DNA from: Nitriliruptoraceae bacterium
GTDB lineage: Bacteria; Actinomycetota; Nitriliruptoria; Nitriliruptorales; Nitriliruptoraceae
NCBI GenBank assembly: GCA_007118045.1
Contig: SKTG01000479.1
Span: 1-20,505, forward strand
Direction: 5' to 3'
DNA length: 20,505 bases
Positions 1 to 6,070 of this stretch are shown here, piece by piece. The translations under genes and the position numbers were made by a program. Positions within the stretch are counted from its first letter, which is position 1. Each line of letters starts with the position of its first letter. The notes below the pieces were generated by a model. It did no database searches, was not told where the DNA came from, and was given only the letters and a program-made list of their open reading frames with translations.

Positions 1-123
1 AGACTCGCCGCAGCCATCCCCTCCGCCTACGGCCTGTGGCTGGAAGGCGCCGGTCACCCGTTCCCCTACCCCGACATGCCCCAGGTGAAGGCAGCGATCC
101 TGACCCACCTCGACGGGTGCTGA
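1..123 (+). CDS. C-terminal end of a probable alpha/beta hydrolase (partial)
   Basis: The window opens inside a gene read in frame 1 that stops with TGA at 121-123. The 40 visible residues contain LEGAGHPFPYPD followed by a short helix (KAAILTHLD). This resembles the end of alpha/beta-hydrolase-fold enzymes, where the catalytic His sits in a GAGH motif before the last helix. Only the tail is present, so substrate and subfamily cannot be told. The family call is an inference from one motif, and another fold is possible. Confidence 0.45.
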   Translation, partial: RLAAAIPSAYGLWLEGAGHPFPYPDMPQVKAAILTHLDGC

Positions 124-370
124 CATCCGGCCAGAGCGCACGATCCGACCGGCGACACCCTCATCGGGGACTGCCCCGTCACCAGCCACGACGCCACCCC
201 TACCTTGCTGATCACGGTCGCGTCGAACGTCAACGCCACCGACCCCCCCGCAGGAGCGCGTTCGCGCCCCGATCGGCCGGAACTCGAACGCTCCCGCCTG
301 TCAGGGTGTGCCATCACTGCCCCGACAGCTTTGCGCGGCCGCGGTGTTCCTGCCGGCCCGCACATCATCA

Positions 371-402
371 CGGCTGCCGAGCGCTTGTCTCATCGGCAGC
401 CG
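371..402 (-). terminator. Perfect 10-bp hairpin downstream of integrase A
   Basis: CGGCTGCCGA (371-380) and TCGGCAGCCG (393-402) form a perfect 10-bp stem with a 12-nt loop, 16 nt past the integrase stop. There is no clear U-tract, so the terminator role is inferred. Similar hairpins follow the other two integrase relics (9985-10009 and 12524-12548), so the hairpin travelled with the gene. The rest of 124-418 holds no recognisable gene. Confidence 0.55.
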
Positions 403-418
403 TGAGCTGAGGCGGAGG

Positions 419-1334
419 TCAGCGGGCGCCGGTGGCGCCGGCGAGGTAGGTAGCGACGATGTAGGTGGGGTTGCGGTCGAGGGCGTCGCGGGCGCGGTCG
501 TAGCGGCGGGTCTGTCTCGGGTCGGCGTGGCGGGCGAAGTCTTGGACGTCTCGGAGGCTGCATCCGGCATCCAGGGCGGCGGTGATTGCGGCGTGGCGCA
601 GCGAGTGGGGCGAGATGTGCTTGTCGATCCCGGCTCGTCTCGCCAGCCGACGCTCGATCCGACCAGCGGCGTGTCGGTCCAGGCGGCTGCCGTCGGCTCG
701 GGCGAGCAGTGGCCCGTCGGTGCGCTCGCCCACGGCCGCGTCGATGGCTCGGGAGGTACGTGGGGCGAGCGGGATCAGTGCGGGTTGGTTGCCTTTGCCC
801 ACGATTCGTCCGACGCGGTGGCCGTGGGCGAGCGCGAGGTCGGGCAGATCGGCACCGCACGCTTCGGATACGCGCAGGGCGTTGAGGGCGAGCAGGCAGG
901 CCAGGGCGTGGTCGTTGCCGCCAGCCAGTCCGGCCTGAACGAGGAACGCGCCGAGCTCGGTTCGGTCGAGCCCGAGCCGGGTCGATTCCTGAGAGACTTT
1001 GGGTCGACGTACGTGGACGGCCGGGGAGTGTTCGAGCAGCTGTTCCTCGACGCAGTAGCGCTAGAACCCGGTGAGCACGACCAGCTTGCGCGATCGTTGC
1101 TGCAGCGAGACCTCTGGCTTCGAGATCACGGGCGTAGAGCTCCACGTGTGGGCGACGGACGTCCACCAGTGGTTCGAGCTCGTGGCGGGTGCACCAGGCG
1201 AACCACAGACGCAGCTGGGTCGCATACGCCTGTCGGGTGCCTGGTGACGAGTAGCTGGCGACGAACGCGACCGCGGCCCAGCTGGCCAGGTCCTGCTCGT
1301 CCGCGGTGGGCAGGGTGAGGGTGGATGTGGTCAT
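419..1334 (-). pseudogene. Tyrosine recombinase/integrase (copy A), broken by a frameshift and a TAG stop
   Basis: This is a phage/XerC-type tyrosine recombinase, which cuts and rejoins DNA at short sites. It starts at ATG 1332-1334 (MTTSTLTLP) after AGGAGG with 7-nt spacing. The N-terminal core-binding domain (SPGTRQAYATQLRLWFAWC) reads well to about 1093. Reading then moves by one base near 1088-1093 and a TAG lies at 1061-1063, where the preceding Phe codon and following RYC suggest an original Tyr. From 1060 to 419 the catalytic domain is open. It carries Arg in NALRVSE, Lys in GKGNQPALIPL, HSLRHAAIT, and the nucleophile Tyr in RQTRRYDRA. All catalytic residues survive but no single frame covers the protein. 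An internal GTG at 802 could give only a C-terminal piece. Confidence 0.85.
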
Positions 1335-1350
1335 GGGAGGACCTCCTGTA

Positions 1351-1372
1351 TGGCGCCATCGGCATGGCGTCA
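1351..1372. promoter_or_regulatory. Inverted repeat between integrase A and the toxin-antitoxin pair
   Basis: TGGCGCCAT (1351-1359), a 4-nt spacer and ATGGCGTCA (1364-1372) form a 9-bp dyad with one mismatch. It lies in the 90-bp gap between two divergent genes, just upstream of the antitoxin. Phd-family antitoxins bind dyads at their own promoter, so this is a candidate operator. That role is inferred from position only. Confidence 0.4.
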
Positions 1373-1424
1373 GTTCAGCGTCCGCCCGTGCTACCTTCAG
1401 GACAACCGTAAGGTCGGAGTCGGC

Positions 1425-1706
1425 ATGTCGGAACGGTTCATCGGGGTCGAGCAAGCCCGTGGGCAGCTTGGCCGCCTGGTCGATGACGTGGCCGGCGGGG
1501 CCGAGCCGGTCTCGTTGACCAAGCGGGGACGCCCGGTCGCGGTCCTGGTCAACCGCGAGGAGTGGGAGGCGCTGCAACAGCTCGTGCGTGCCGAGGCTCG
1601 CGAGGAGCTGCGCCGCCGACTGACCCAGGTCCGTGAACGCGTCGCTGAAGCTGGTCTGGATCCGGCCACCGTGGACGAAGCGATCGAGGCGGCCCGGAAG
1701 GTGTAG
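1425..1706 (+). CDS. Phd/YefM-family antitoxin
   Basis: A 93-residue antitoxin of a type II toxin-antitoxin pair. It would neutralise the PIN toxin encoded next to it and repress its own promoter. The ATG at 1425 follows GGAG with about 6-nt spacing. The N-terminal Phd/YefM fold is clear: MSERFIGVEQARGQLGRLVD, then EPVSLTKRGRPVAVLVNREEWEAL, in which the beta hairpin RGRPVAVLV is typical. The charged C-terminal helix (about residues 55-93) is the usual toxin-binding tail. Its stop overlaps the toxin start as TAGTG (1704-1708), which implies translational coupling. It is intact, although its partner is frameshifted. It diverges from integrase A. Confidence 0.85.
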   Translation: MSERFIGVEQARGQLGRLVDDVAGGAEPVSLTKRGRPVAVLVNREEWEALQQLVRAEAREELRRRLTQVRERVAEAGLDPATVDEAIEAARKV

Positions 1707-2117
1707 TGATCCGCGCCGTTCTCGACACCAACACCATCGTGTCGGGAGTCGGGTGGGGCGGCCCACCCGGAGCCGTACTGGACGCGGCCCTGGCCGGCCG
1801 GTTTCGAGATCGTCACGAGCCCGATCCTGCTCGACGAACTACGTCGTGTGTCGAGCTACCCCAAGCTCCAGGCGGTCATCGGCGACGCGGACGAGTTCAT
1901 CAGGTTCCTCGCCCTGGCCGCTGTCGTTGTCACCCCAACCGAGACGGTCGCGATCTGTCGGGACCCCGACGATGACCGGCTCATCGAAGCGGCCCTGGCG
2001 GCTCGCGCCGACGCCATCGTTACCGGCGACCAGGACCTGCTCACCCTCGGAGACATCGCCCAGATCCAGATCCTGACACCCCGAAAGTTCCTCGAAACAC
2101 TCCACCCGAACACCTGA
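1706..2117 (+). pseudogene. PIN-domain toxin with a +1 frameshift
   Basis: PIN-domain toxin (COG1569-like), a family of Mg-dependent RNases. The GTG at 1706-1708 overlaps the antitoxin stop. The first 33 residues are good PIN sequence (IRAVLDTNTIVSGVGWGG, with catalytic Asp in LDTN). At CGG-TTT-C (1799-1805) an extra T seems to have entered. Dropping one base gives RFEIVTSPILLDELRRVSSY, and the rest continues in that frame (1805-2117) with RDPDDDRLIEAALAARADA and IVTGDQDLL, which hold the other acidic residues. As written the product is about 89 residues, with an unrelated tail. It is either a recently inactivated toxin or a one-base sequence error in a short T run. The antitoxin remains intact. 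Confidence 0.8.
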
Positions 2118-2130
2118 CTCCGCCAGTCAG
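2114..2130 (+). terminator. Small hairpin at the PIN toxin stop codon
   Basis: CTGACT (2114-2119) and AGTCAG (2125-2130) pair perfectly around a 5-nt loop, and the stem includes the toxin stop codon at 2115-2117. There is no U-tract. It could end or stabilise the toxin-antitoxin transcript, but a 6-bp stem is weak evidence. Confidence 0.25.
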
Positions 2131-2434
2131 AGCCGGAGCAACTATGCGCGGACGCGACTCCGACCGCACCAACACATCGTCACGGCGATGGCGCCTCGGG
2201 AGGTGGCCGATCCTTCCCGCCGGCAGCTTCCGACTTCCGACTTCGGCTGCGCGCTGACGCGTCAAGGGAGTAGACGTCGGTGCCGACAACCAGAGGGCAG
2301 CGCCGCTGGTCCGGCTTGTCGGCCAAGCCATCATCATGCGCTCACGCTCGTGATGCGCGACGCGGTCGGCCCCGTCGGTTCGCCGGATGCCATCGACCCA
2401 AAGACCCGCCGGATGGTGAACGTCGGAGCAGAAG
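2131..2434. other. Intergenic region, no gene seen
   Basis: About 300 bases between the toxin relic and the PemK-like gene. No frame reads as a recognisable protein. CACATCGTCACGGC at 2173-2186 also occurs beside integrase relic B at 9973-9986, but a 14-base match in a window this size may be chance. Confidence 0.4.
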
Positions 2435-3394
2435 ATGTCCACGCCGCTTGCCACGATCTTCGCCGAGGCCAACGTTGAGTTGTTGGCACTGCTGGTGGTC
2501 GTCGTGGCGGTGGTGTCGTCAGCGCTGGTCAGGCTGTTTATAGGAAGGACTGCGGCCGGGGGCACCCGGGCCACACGTCCCCGTACAGCGACGCCTAAGC
2601 CGTTCTCCTACTGGTACGCGCAGGTTCCGTTCGAGCACGACGACGGTGCCAAGGAACGTCCGGTCCTGGTGCTTCGCGTCGAGGGCGCCAACGCCAGGGT
2701 GCTGAAGGTCACGAGCAAGCCCAAGTCCGGCCGAACCAACTGGCGTAAGGTCGATACGTCTGGGTGGGATCGGCCTGGGCAACGAGAGGGAAGTTGGCTG
2801 CAGACTGACAAGGTCACGACCGTCCCGCTGAGGGGTTTCCGACGCTGCTTGAGTCTCGAGCACAACAACTACTTCAGACGGGAACTTGTCCGTCTCCATC
2901 CGACCGAGTTCGGTCAGCCGTCCGTCAATACCTCAGGAGAACCGCAGCCCCGAGGATGCATCGCGGTTCGACGCGACGACGAGCTTCGCGTCCGGCGTCC
3001 CAACCCTGAACAACTGGGAACGGTTATGCGTGAACGACCGGCTGGACCCACCCGCGCATCATCACGGATACGTTCGTCAGGCTCCGGAGCTGCGTCGCCG
3101 AGTACTCCGCCGTTCTCTGGCACGTGGATCTCCGCTCGCACCGGGGTTTCGAGCACGCGGAGCGTTTCACAGGTTCTCGTCCCGTCCGAAGGTCTCGGTG
3201 ACCAACTGCGTGTCCATGTACTCGCGGACGTCCTGGATTTGGTCGTCCTCGAAACGGAACACCCAGCAATAGTTGTTGTCGTATCTGCGGCCATCGGGCA
3301 GTTCATTGCGGCCCGAATGCTCTACCACGACGACGTCGCCATCAGCGTGGATCCAGTGGACGTCCACGCTGGAAGTCGCGGGGAGCGTCTCTGA
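2435..3394 (+). CDS. Membrane-anchored PemK/MazF-like domain protein; 3' end uncertain
   Basis: ATG 2435 follows GGAG with 6-nt spacing. Residues about 12-37 form one hydrophobic helix (ELLALLVVVVAVVSSALVRL), then a short basic Arg/Thr-rich linker. Residues about 58-156 resemble PemK/MazF-type folds: YAQVPFEHDDGAKERPVLVL, then ARVLKVTSKPKSGR, then WLQTDKVTTVPLRGFRR. In MazF enzymes the RPVLVL strand belongs to the RNase core, but I cannot confirm catalytic residues here. A transmembrane anchor on this fold is unusual, and no antitoxin gene is visible. The frame stays open to 3394, but residues past about 160 look noncoding, and the last 228 bases run antisense to the SnoaL-like gene. The natural end was probably near 2910, lost by a mutation or rearrangement. 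The N-terminal 158 residues are the reliable part. Confidence 0.65.
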   Translation: MSTPLATIFAEANVELLALLVVVVAVVSSALVRLFIGRTAAGGTRATRPRTATPKPFSYWYAQVPFEHDDGAKERPVLVLRVEGANARVLKVTSKPKSGRTNWRKVDTSGWDRPGQREGSWLQTDKVTTVPLRGFRRCLSLEHNNYFRRELVRLHPTEFGQPSVNTSGEPQPRGCIAVRRDDELRVRRPNPEQLGTVMRERPAGPTRASSRIRSSGSGAASPSTPPFSGTWISARTGVSSTRSVSQVLVPSEGLGDQLRVHVLADVLDLVVLETEHPAIVVVVSAAIGQFIAARMLYHDDVAISVDPVDVHAGSRGERL

Positions 3395-3568
3395 GTTTCC
3401 GCCGAACAACGTGTCGACCACTGTGCGCTTGCCCTCGAGCGTCCGGGACCACTGCCGGACGCCCATCCAGCGCCACGTGACATCGTCAGCCATCGCGTCA
3501 AACAGCGGCCCGACCCGACCCTGCGACATGGCGTGCATGATGATTTGCACGCGTTGCTTGTGACCCAT
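3167..3568 (-). CDS. SnoaL-like / NTF2-fold protein
   Basis: A 133-residue protein of the NTF2-like (SnoaL/ketosteroid-isomerase) superfamily. These small alpha+beta barrels serve as isomerases, cyclases, hydrolases or binding proteins. Seen: an N-terminal helix (KQRVQIIMHAMSQGRVGPLF), the typical MADDVTWRWMG, EGKRTVVDTLFGG, then the strands VDVHWIHADGDVVVVEHSG and YCWVFRFEDDQIQDVREYMD. The last matches the usual FRfedGkI..iReY.D ending of the family. I chose ATG 3568 because it lies just before the first conserved helix. A GTG at 3598 would add ten Arg/Gly-rich residues and put a hairpin inside the gene. No substrate can be assigned. Confidence 0.75.
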   Translation of the reverse strand: MGHKQRVQIIMHAMSQGRVGPLFDAMADDVTWRWMGVRQWSRTLEGKRTVVDTLFGGNSETLPATSSVDVHWIHADGDVVVVEHSGRNELPDGRRYDNNYCWVFRFEDDQIQDVREYMDTQLVTETFGRDENL

Positions 3569-3569
3569 G

Positions 3570-3613
3570 CGCCCAACCGAACCCCGAGGCCGCCGCACCG
3601 TAGCGGTTGGGCG
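3570..3613 (-). promoter_or_regulatory. Inverted repeat abutting the SnoaL-like start codon
   Basis: CGCCCAACCG (3570-3579) and CGGTTGGGCG (3604-3613) are perfect 10-bp complements with a 24-nt loop, ending one base before the ATG of the minus-strand gene. In mRNA the start-proximal arm would pair the only G-rich stretch available for ribosome binding. It could therefore be a translation-masking hairpin or a repressor dyad. The function is inferred. Confidence 0.4.
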
Positions 3614-3685
3614 ATGTCAGCCGCTCGCGGCCAGGTCGCGACTCGATGGGCCCCTGCGCCGACACGAACCATGCTGGCGCGACAA

Positions 3686-3697
3686 CTACGCGCGTAG
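3686..3697. promoter_or_regulatory. 12-bp palindrome within an AGTTG/CAACT dyad
   Basis: CTACGCGCGTAG is a perfect palindrome, flanked by CAACT to the left and AGTTG to the right (3684-3705). It lies between the SnoaL-like gene and the end of the VOC gene, upstream of the former. It may be a regulator site or a structural element. No gene is seen in 3614-3854. Confidence 0.25.
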
Positions 3698-3854
3698 CGC
3701 AGTTGCGGTGCGCCCGCCCCGAGTCACGGCGATGCGTCGTCATGTAAGGCGCAGGTGCCTCGACCCTAAACGGGCGACGAGCGTGCGCTACTCGCTGGGT
3801 TGGGGCAGCACCAGGCTGGCCATGCCGGACGAGCGGCGAGGGAGACCAGGCGTG

Positions 3855-4238
3855 TCAGCCGGTCACGCGTTCGTCGATGCAAAGGATGTTGTTTTCGCTG
3901 TCGCGGAACCAGGCCGACCGCAGCTCGCCCTCGTCGAGGATCACCCCATCCCAGGTTGCGTCTGGTGCGTCGAAGGTCTCAAACCTCACACCCTGGCGCT
4001 CGAGTTCCGCGACCTCGCGTGCGAGGTCGTCGACGAACCAGGCGGCGGCGGTGTTCTGGGCGGTGCCGGCCGTGGGGGCTTGGTAGACCCAGAGCTGTCC
4101 GCCGCCGACGTCGAACAGCAAGCCACCTTCGAGCTGGTCGTCGCTCAGGGGGAAGTGGAGAACGGATTCGTAAAACTCTCGGGCCCGTTCGAGGTCCGAC
4201 GCGGGCAGCGTCGGGAACGGGGCGGAGATCGCGGCCAC
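3855..4238 (-). CDS. VOC / glyoxalase-bleomycin-resistance family protein
   Basis: A 127-residue vicinal-oxygen-chelate protein. The family includes glyoxalase I, extradiol dioxygenases and antibiotic-binding proteins built from paired beta-alpha-beta-beta-beta units. GTG 4238 follows GGAGG with 6-nt spacing. Seen in order: FPTLPASDLERAREFYESVL (first strand and helix, typical of VOC proteins), GGLLFDVGGGQLWVYQAP, then AAAWFVDDLAREVAELERQG, and SAWFRDSENNILCIDER, which matches the usual ..f.DPdGN.l.l.q ending with N-N in place of G-N. The glyoxalase I glutamates are not clear, so a stress- or antibiotic-related binding role is as likely as an enzyme. A plausible promoter lies at 4326-4354. 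Confidence 0.8.
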   Translation of the reverse strand: MAAISAPFPTLPASDLERAREFYESVLHFPLSDDQLEGGLLFDVGGGQLWVYQAPTAGTAQNTAAAWFVDDLAREVAELERQGVRFETFDAPDATWDGVILDEGELRSAWFRDSENNILCIDERVTG

Positions 4239-4325
4239 GGTGTGCCTCCGTGTGCTCGCCGGATGTGCGGGACGTCCGTCGGTGCGGTGCTCGTCTCGGT
4301 GACGGCCGTTCGGCGTCACGCTTCG

Positions 4326-4354
4326 ATCATCCGCCTGCCGGCGAGGGTTGACAA
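4326..4354 (-). promoter_or_regulatory. Candidate promoter of the VOC gene, overlapping a palindrome
   Basis: On the minus strand TTGTCA (4349-4354) is followed after exactly 17 bp by GATGAT (4326-4331), a fair -35/-10 pair about 90 bases before the VOC start. The -35 box overlaps the perfect dyad GGGTTG-A-CAACCC (4345-4357), which could be an operator. There is no experimental support. Confidence 0.35.
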
Positions 4355-4357
4355 CCC

Positions 4358-4803
4358 GCCGTCGACCTCATCACGCCTCGCCCACGGTTGGCGACGGGTC
4401 TGGCTTCACCCTGCGTCCCCATGCACGCTATCCACACCACAGACCCGCTCGTCGATCATGCCACGGTCCCGGGCGAGGTTTCCGTGTTCGCAACCGCGCG
4501 GGGGCGGCGAGCGGCATCCGGTGCTCTCCTCTGCGCTCCAGGCGCTGCCGGCGGATCGTTATGTGCTGCCGGAGGCCGAGGTGGTCGCGCCCACGATCAT
4601 GGCGATGTGCGCGGCGACACCCAAGTCGATGGTCGTATACGGCACCACGGTCCTTCGCCGCGTGTTCCGCCTTGGGAGCCGCCACATGGTCCCTTCTCCA
4701 GGCGAGGACTCTCGCAGGTAAAGTGGGAGGTGCCTCACCTATACCGTAGGGAAGACTCCACGCTTCTCTGAAGCTCGACTCCGCACCGCCGTACTCCTAT
4801 CCG
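4358..4803. other. Intergenic region with a possible coding relic
   Basis: No intact gene. From about 4500 to 4682 one plus-strand frame reads like protein, with a strong bias for G/C at third positions. It includes HPVLSSALQALPADRYVLPE and VVAPTIMAMCAATPKSMVVY, but has no start and no family I recognise. It may be a scrap of a lost gene. The remainder up to the fibre-like gene shows nothing clear. Confidence 0.3.
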
Positions 4804-5664
4804 TTAGCAGGAGATGCTTTGCGTGACCGAGTTGGTCATTCGATCTCGGCCGCCAGCGTCCGGTTGGTTCACGGTGAAGCGTAGGGAGAGTGCCGGAAAC
4901 CCCGGGATACAGAGCTCAGAGGCCTTGATACTCCAGTCAAAACGACCCTCCCTGTCGGGGGTATGGTCGAACTTCTTGTACGACAGATCTGGGTAGGCTA
5001 CGAACAGATAGGAGGTAACTCCCCCGCGGAACCCATCCCCATCTACAGTGACTTTTCCGTCGGCATTCTTAACATGGATGGTGAAGGGGTCTCTAGTGCT
5101 CTTGTCCTGGCCTGAATGGTTCCGAATGTGGTCGAGGAGTTGTTCGTTTAGGCGATCGACTTGTTCCTCCAGCAGCCGAATATGCCGCACCATCGCGAAC
5201 ACGTTTACACCTTGAATGGTCAGCTCCCCGGCAACGGAGACATCGCCTTCAAAGGAACCCGCCATCCCGTTCTCGCTGCGCCCAATTACCCCTGAGCCAT
5301 TGGTGCTGCGACCAACGACGCCGGGGCCGTCCTCGCTAGTACCCGCCACGCCAGCTGCCTTCTTGCTTTGACCCAGGACGCCTTGAGCCTTGTCGCTTCG
5401 TCCGTGAACTCCTCGGTTCTCCTCGCTGATTCCGGCGACACCAGCCCCTTTGGTGCTCCTACCGAGGATGGCGTGTTCGTTTGTACTGCGACCCTCTATC
5501 CCTCGATAGTCCTGACTGATCCCGACAACACCGACCCCCTTCTCGCTGCGGCCTTCTACCCCACGACCTTCCGGACTTGCTCCAGCTATAGCCACGCCGC
5601 CCGCAGTATGGTCACCGCCGACTGCCGGCGTCGACTTGTCAGCCGATGTGTCGCTAATAGGCAT
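4804..5664 (-). CDS. Fibre-like protein with eleven decapeptide repeats, coiled coil and beta-rich C-terminal domain
   Basis: A 286-residue protein of unknown function. ATG 5664 follows GGAGGG with 7-nt spacing. Residues 1-24 are a polar leader without a signal peptide. Residues 25-134 are eleven back-to-back ten-residue units with consensus G-V-x-G-R-S-x-x-x-x (for example GVEGRSEKGV, GVVGISQDYR, GVIGRSENGM). They are followed by FEGDVSVAGELTIQGVN, and by a leucine-heptad helix at about 155-182 (VRHIRLLEEQVDRLNEQLLD) that should trimerise or dimerise. The last 95 residues look beta-rich and Ig-like. Similar G-V-x-G-x-S repeat proteins occur in actinobacteria and resemble phage tail-fibre stalks. 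Base composition is visibly less GC-rich than its neighbours, suggesting transfer. Surface or phage-like structural use is inferred. Confidence 0.7.
   Translation of the reverse strand: MPISDTSADKSTPAVGGDHTAGGVAIAGASPEGRGVEGRSEKGVGVVGISQDYRGIEGRSTNEHAILGRSTKGAGVAGISEENRGVHGRSDKAQGVLGQSKKAAGVAGTSEDGPGVVGRSTNGSGVIGRSENGMAGSFEGDVSVAGELTIQGVNVFAMVRHIRLLEEQVDRLNEQLLDHIRNHSGQDKSTRDPFTIHVKNADGKVTVDGDGFRGGVTSYLFVAYPDLSYKKFDHTPDREGRFDWSIKASELCIPGFPALSLRFTVNQPDAGGRDRMTNSVTQSISC
5263..5592 (-). repeat. Eleven 30-bp coding repeats (decapeptide array)
   Basis: This is the DNA of residues 25-134 of the fibre-like protein. The period is exactly 30 bp with no slippage, eleven units in a row. Gly1, Gly4 and Ser6 are nearly constant, position 2 is Val or Ile, and the last four positions vary freely. 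Units 1, 3 and 6 share a terminal Arg, which hints at past block duplication. Confidence 0.85.
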
Positions 5665-6070
5665 AAGTCAACCCTCCGTATGAACTCAGTTTCCCCCACC
5701 CCTTGTGCGTGGATACCAGTCGATCTATGACCCCAAAAGGGAGGGCTGTCGCGGTGCAGTGTCGCGAGCGTTGTCGAAGGTCTGCTCGCATTTCGTTGCC
5801 CCAACCATTACTCCCGTCGTAGTGTGCTCCTCCGAGCCCCCACAGGGCCGTCCTGCGTCCGCCCGATGAACACAGCCCGATGACGTTCGCGCTCCCATCG
5901 CGGCTCTCTCGTAGAGCACGGTACTGAGCACGTACCCAAGGGGGAATCGGGCGTTTCCCTAACTTTTGTCTGCTGCCTACGGCTGCCCGCGCGCGGACGC
6001 CCGGTACGTGCGCGACATGCGCGCTGCGCTAGCCGGGTGATCGTCGCTCAGGTGAGGGATAGAAGGACGC
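5665..6070. other. Intergenic region between the LuxR regulator and the fibre-like gene
   Basis: About 400 bases, presumably holding the promoter of the fibre-like gene. No frame gives a recognisable protein, and I found no confident -35/-10 pair. Near 5990-6045 there are GC-rich short self-complementary stretches without a clear terminator form. Confidence 0.4.

Noticed and set aside
308..1318. A plus-strand frame of 336 codons opposite integrase A
   Set aside because: Low-complexity Gly/Val/Ala-rich sequence, antisense to a clearly recognised integrase catalytic domain.
390..1766. A long minus-strand frame of 458 codons across integrase A and antisense to the antitoxin
   Set aside because: Only its middle part (the integrase N-terminus) reads as protein. 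The rest is the high-GC shadow of the Phd antitoxin and of the frameshifted integrase.
2173..2186. CACATCGTCACGGC as a fourth copy of the integrase-linked element
   Set aside because: Only 14 bases match the flank of copy B, and no hairpin or integrase codons follow. A chance match of this length is plausible in 20 kb.
2886..3272. A second plus-strand frame after the PemK-like domain as its true C-terminus
   Set aside because: It contains no recognisable domain and overlaps the SnoaL-like gene on the other strand.
3567..4721. A plus-strand frame of 384 codons
   Set aside because: It is antisense to the VOC gene, whose family motifs and ribosome site are convincing. Only a short protein-like part near 4500-4682 is kept as a possible relic.
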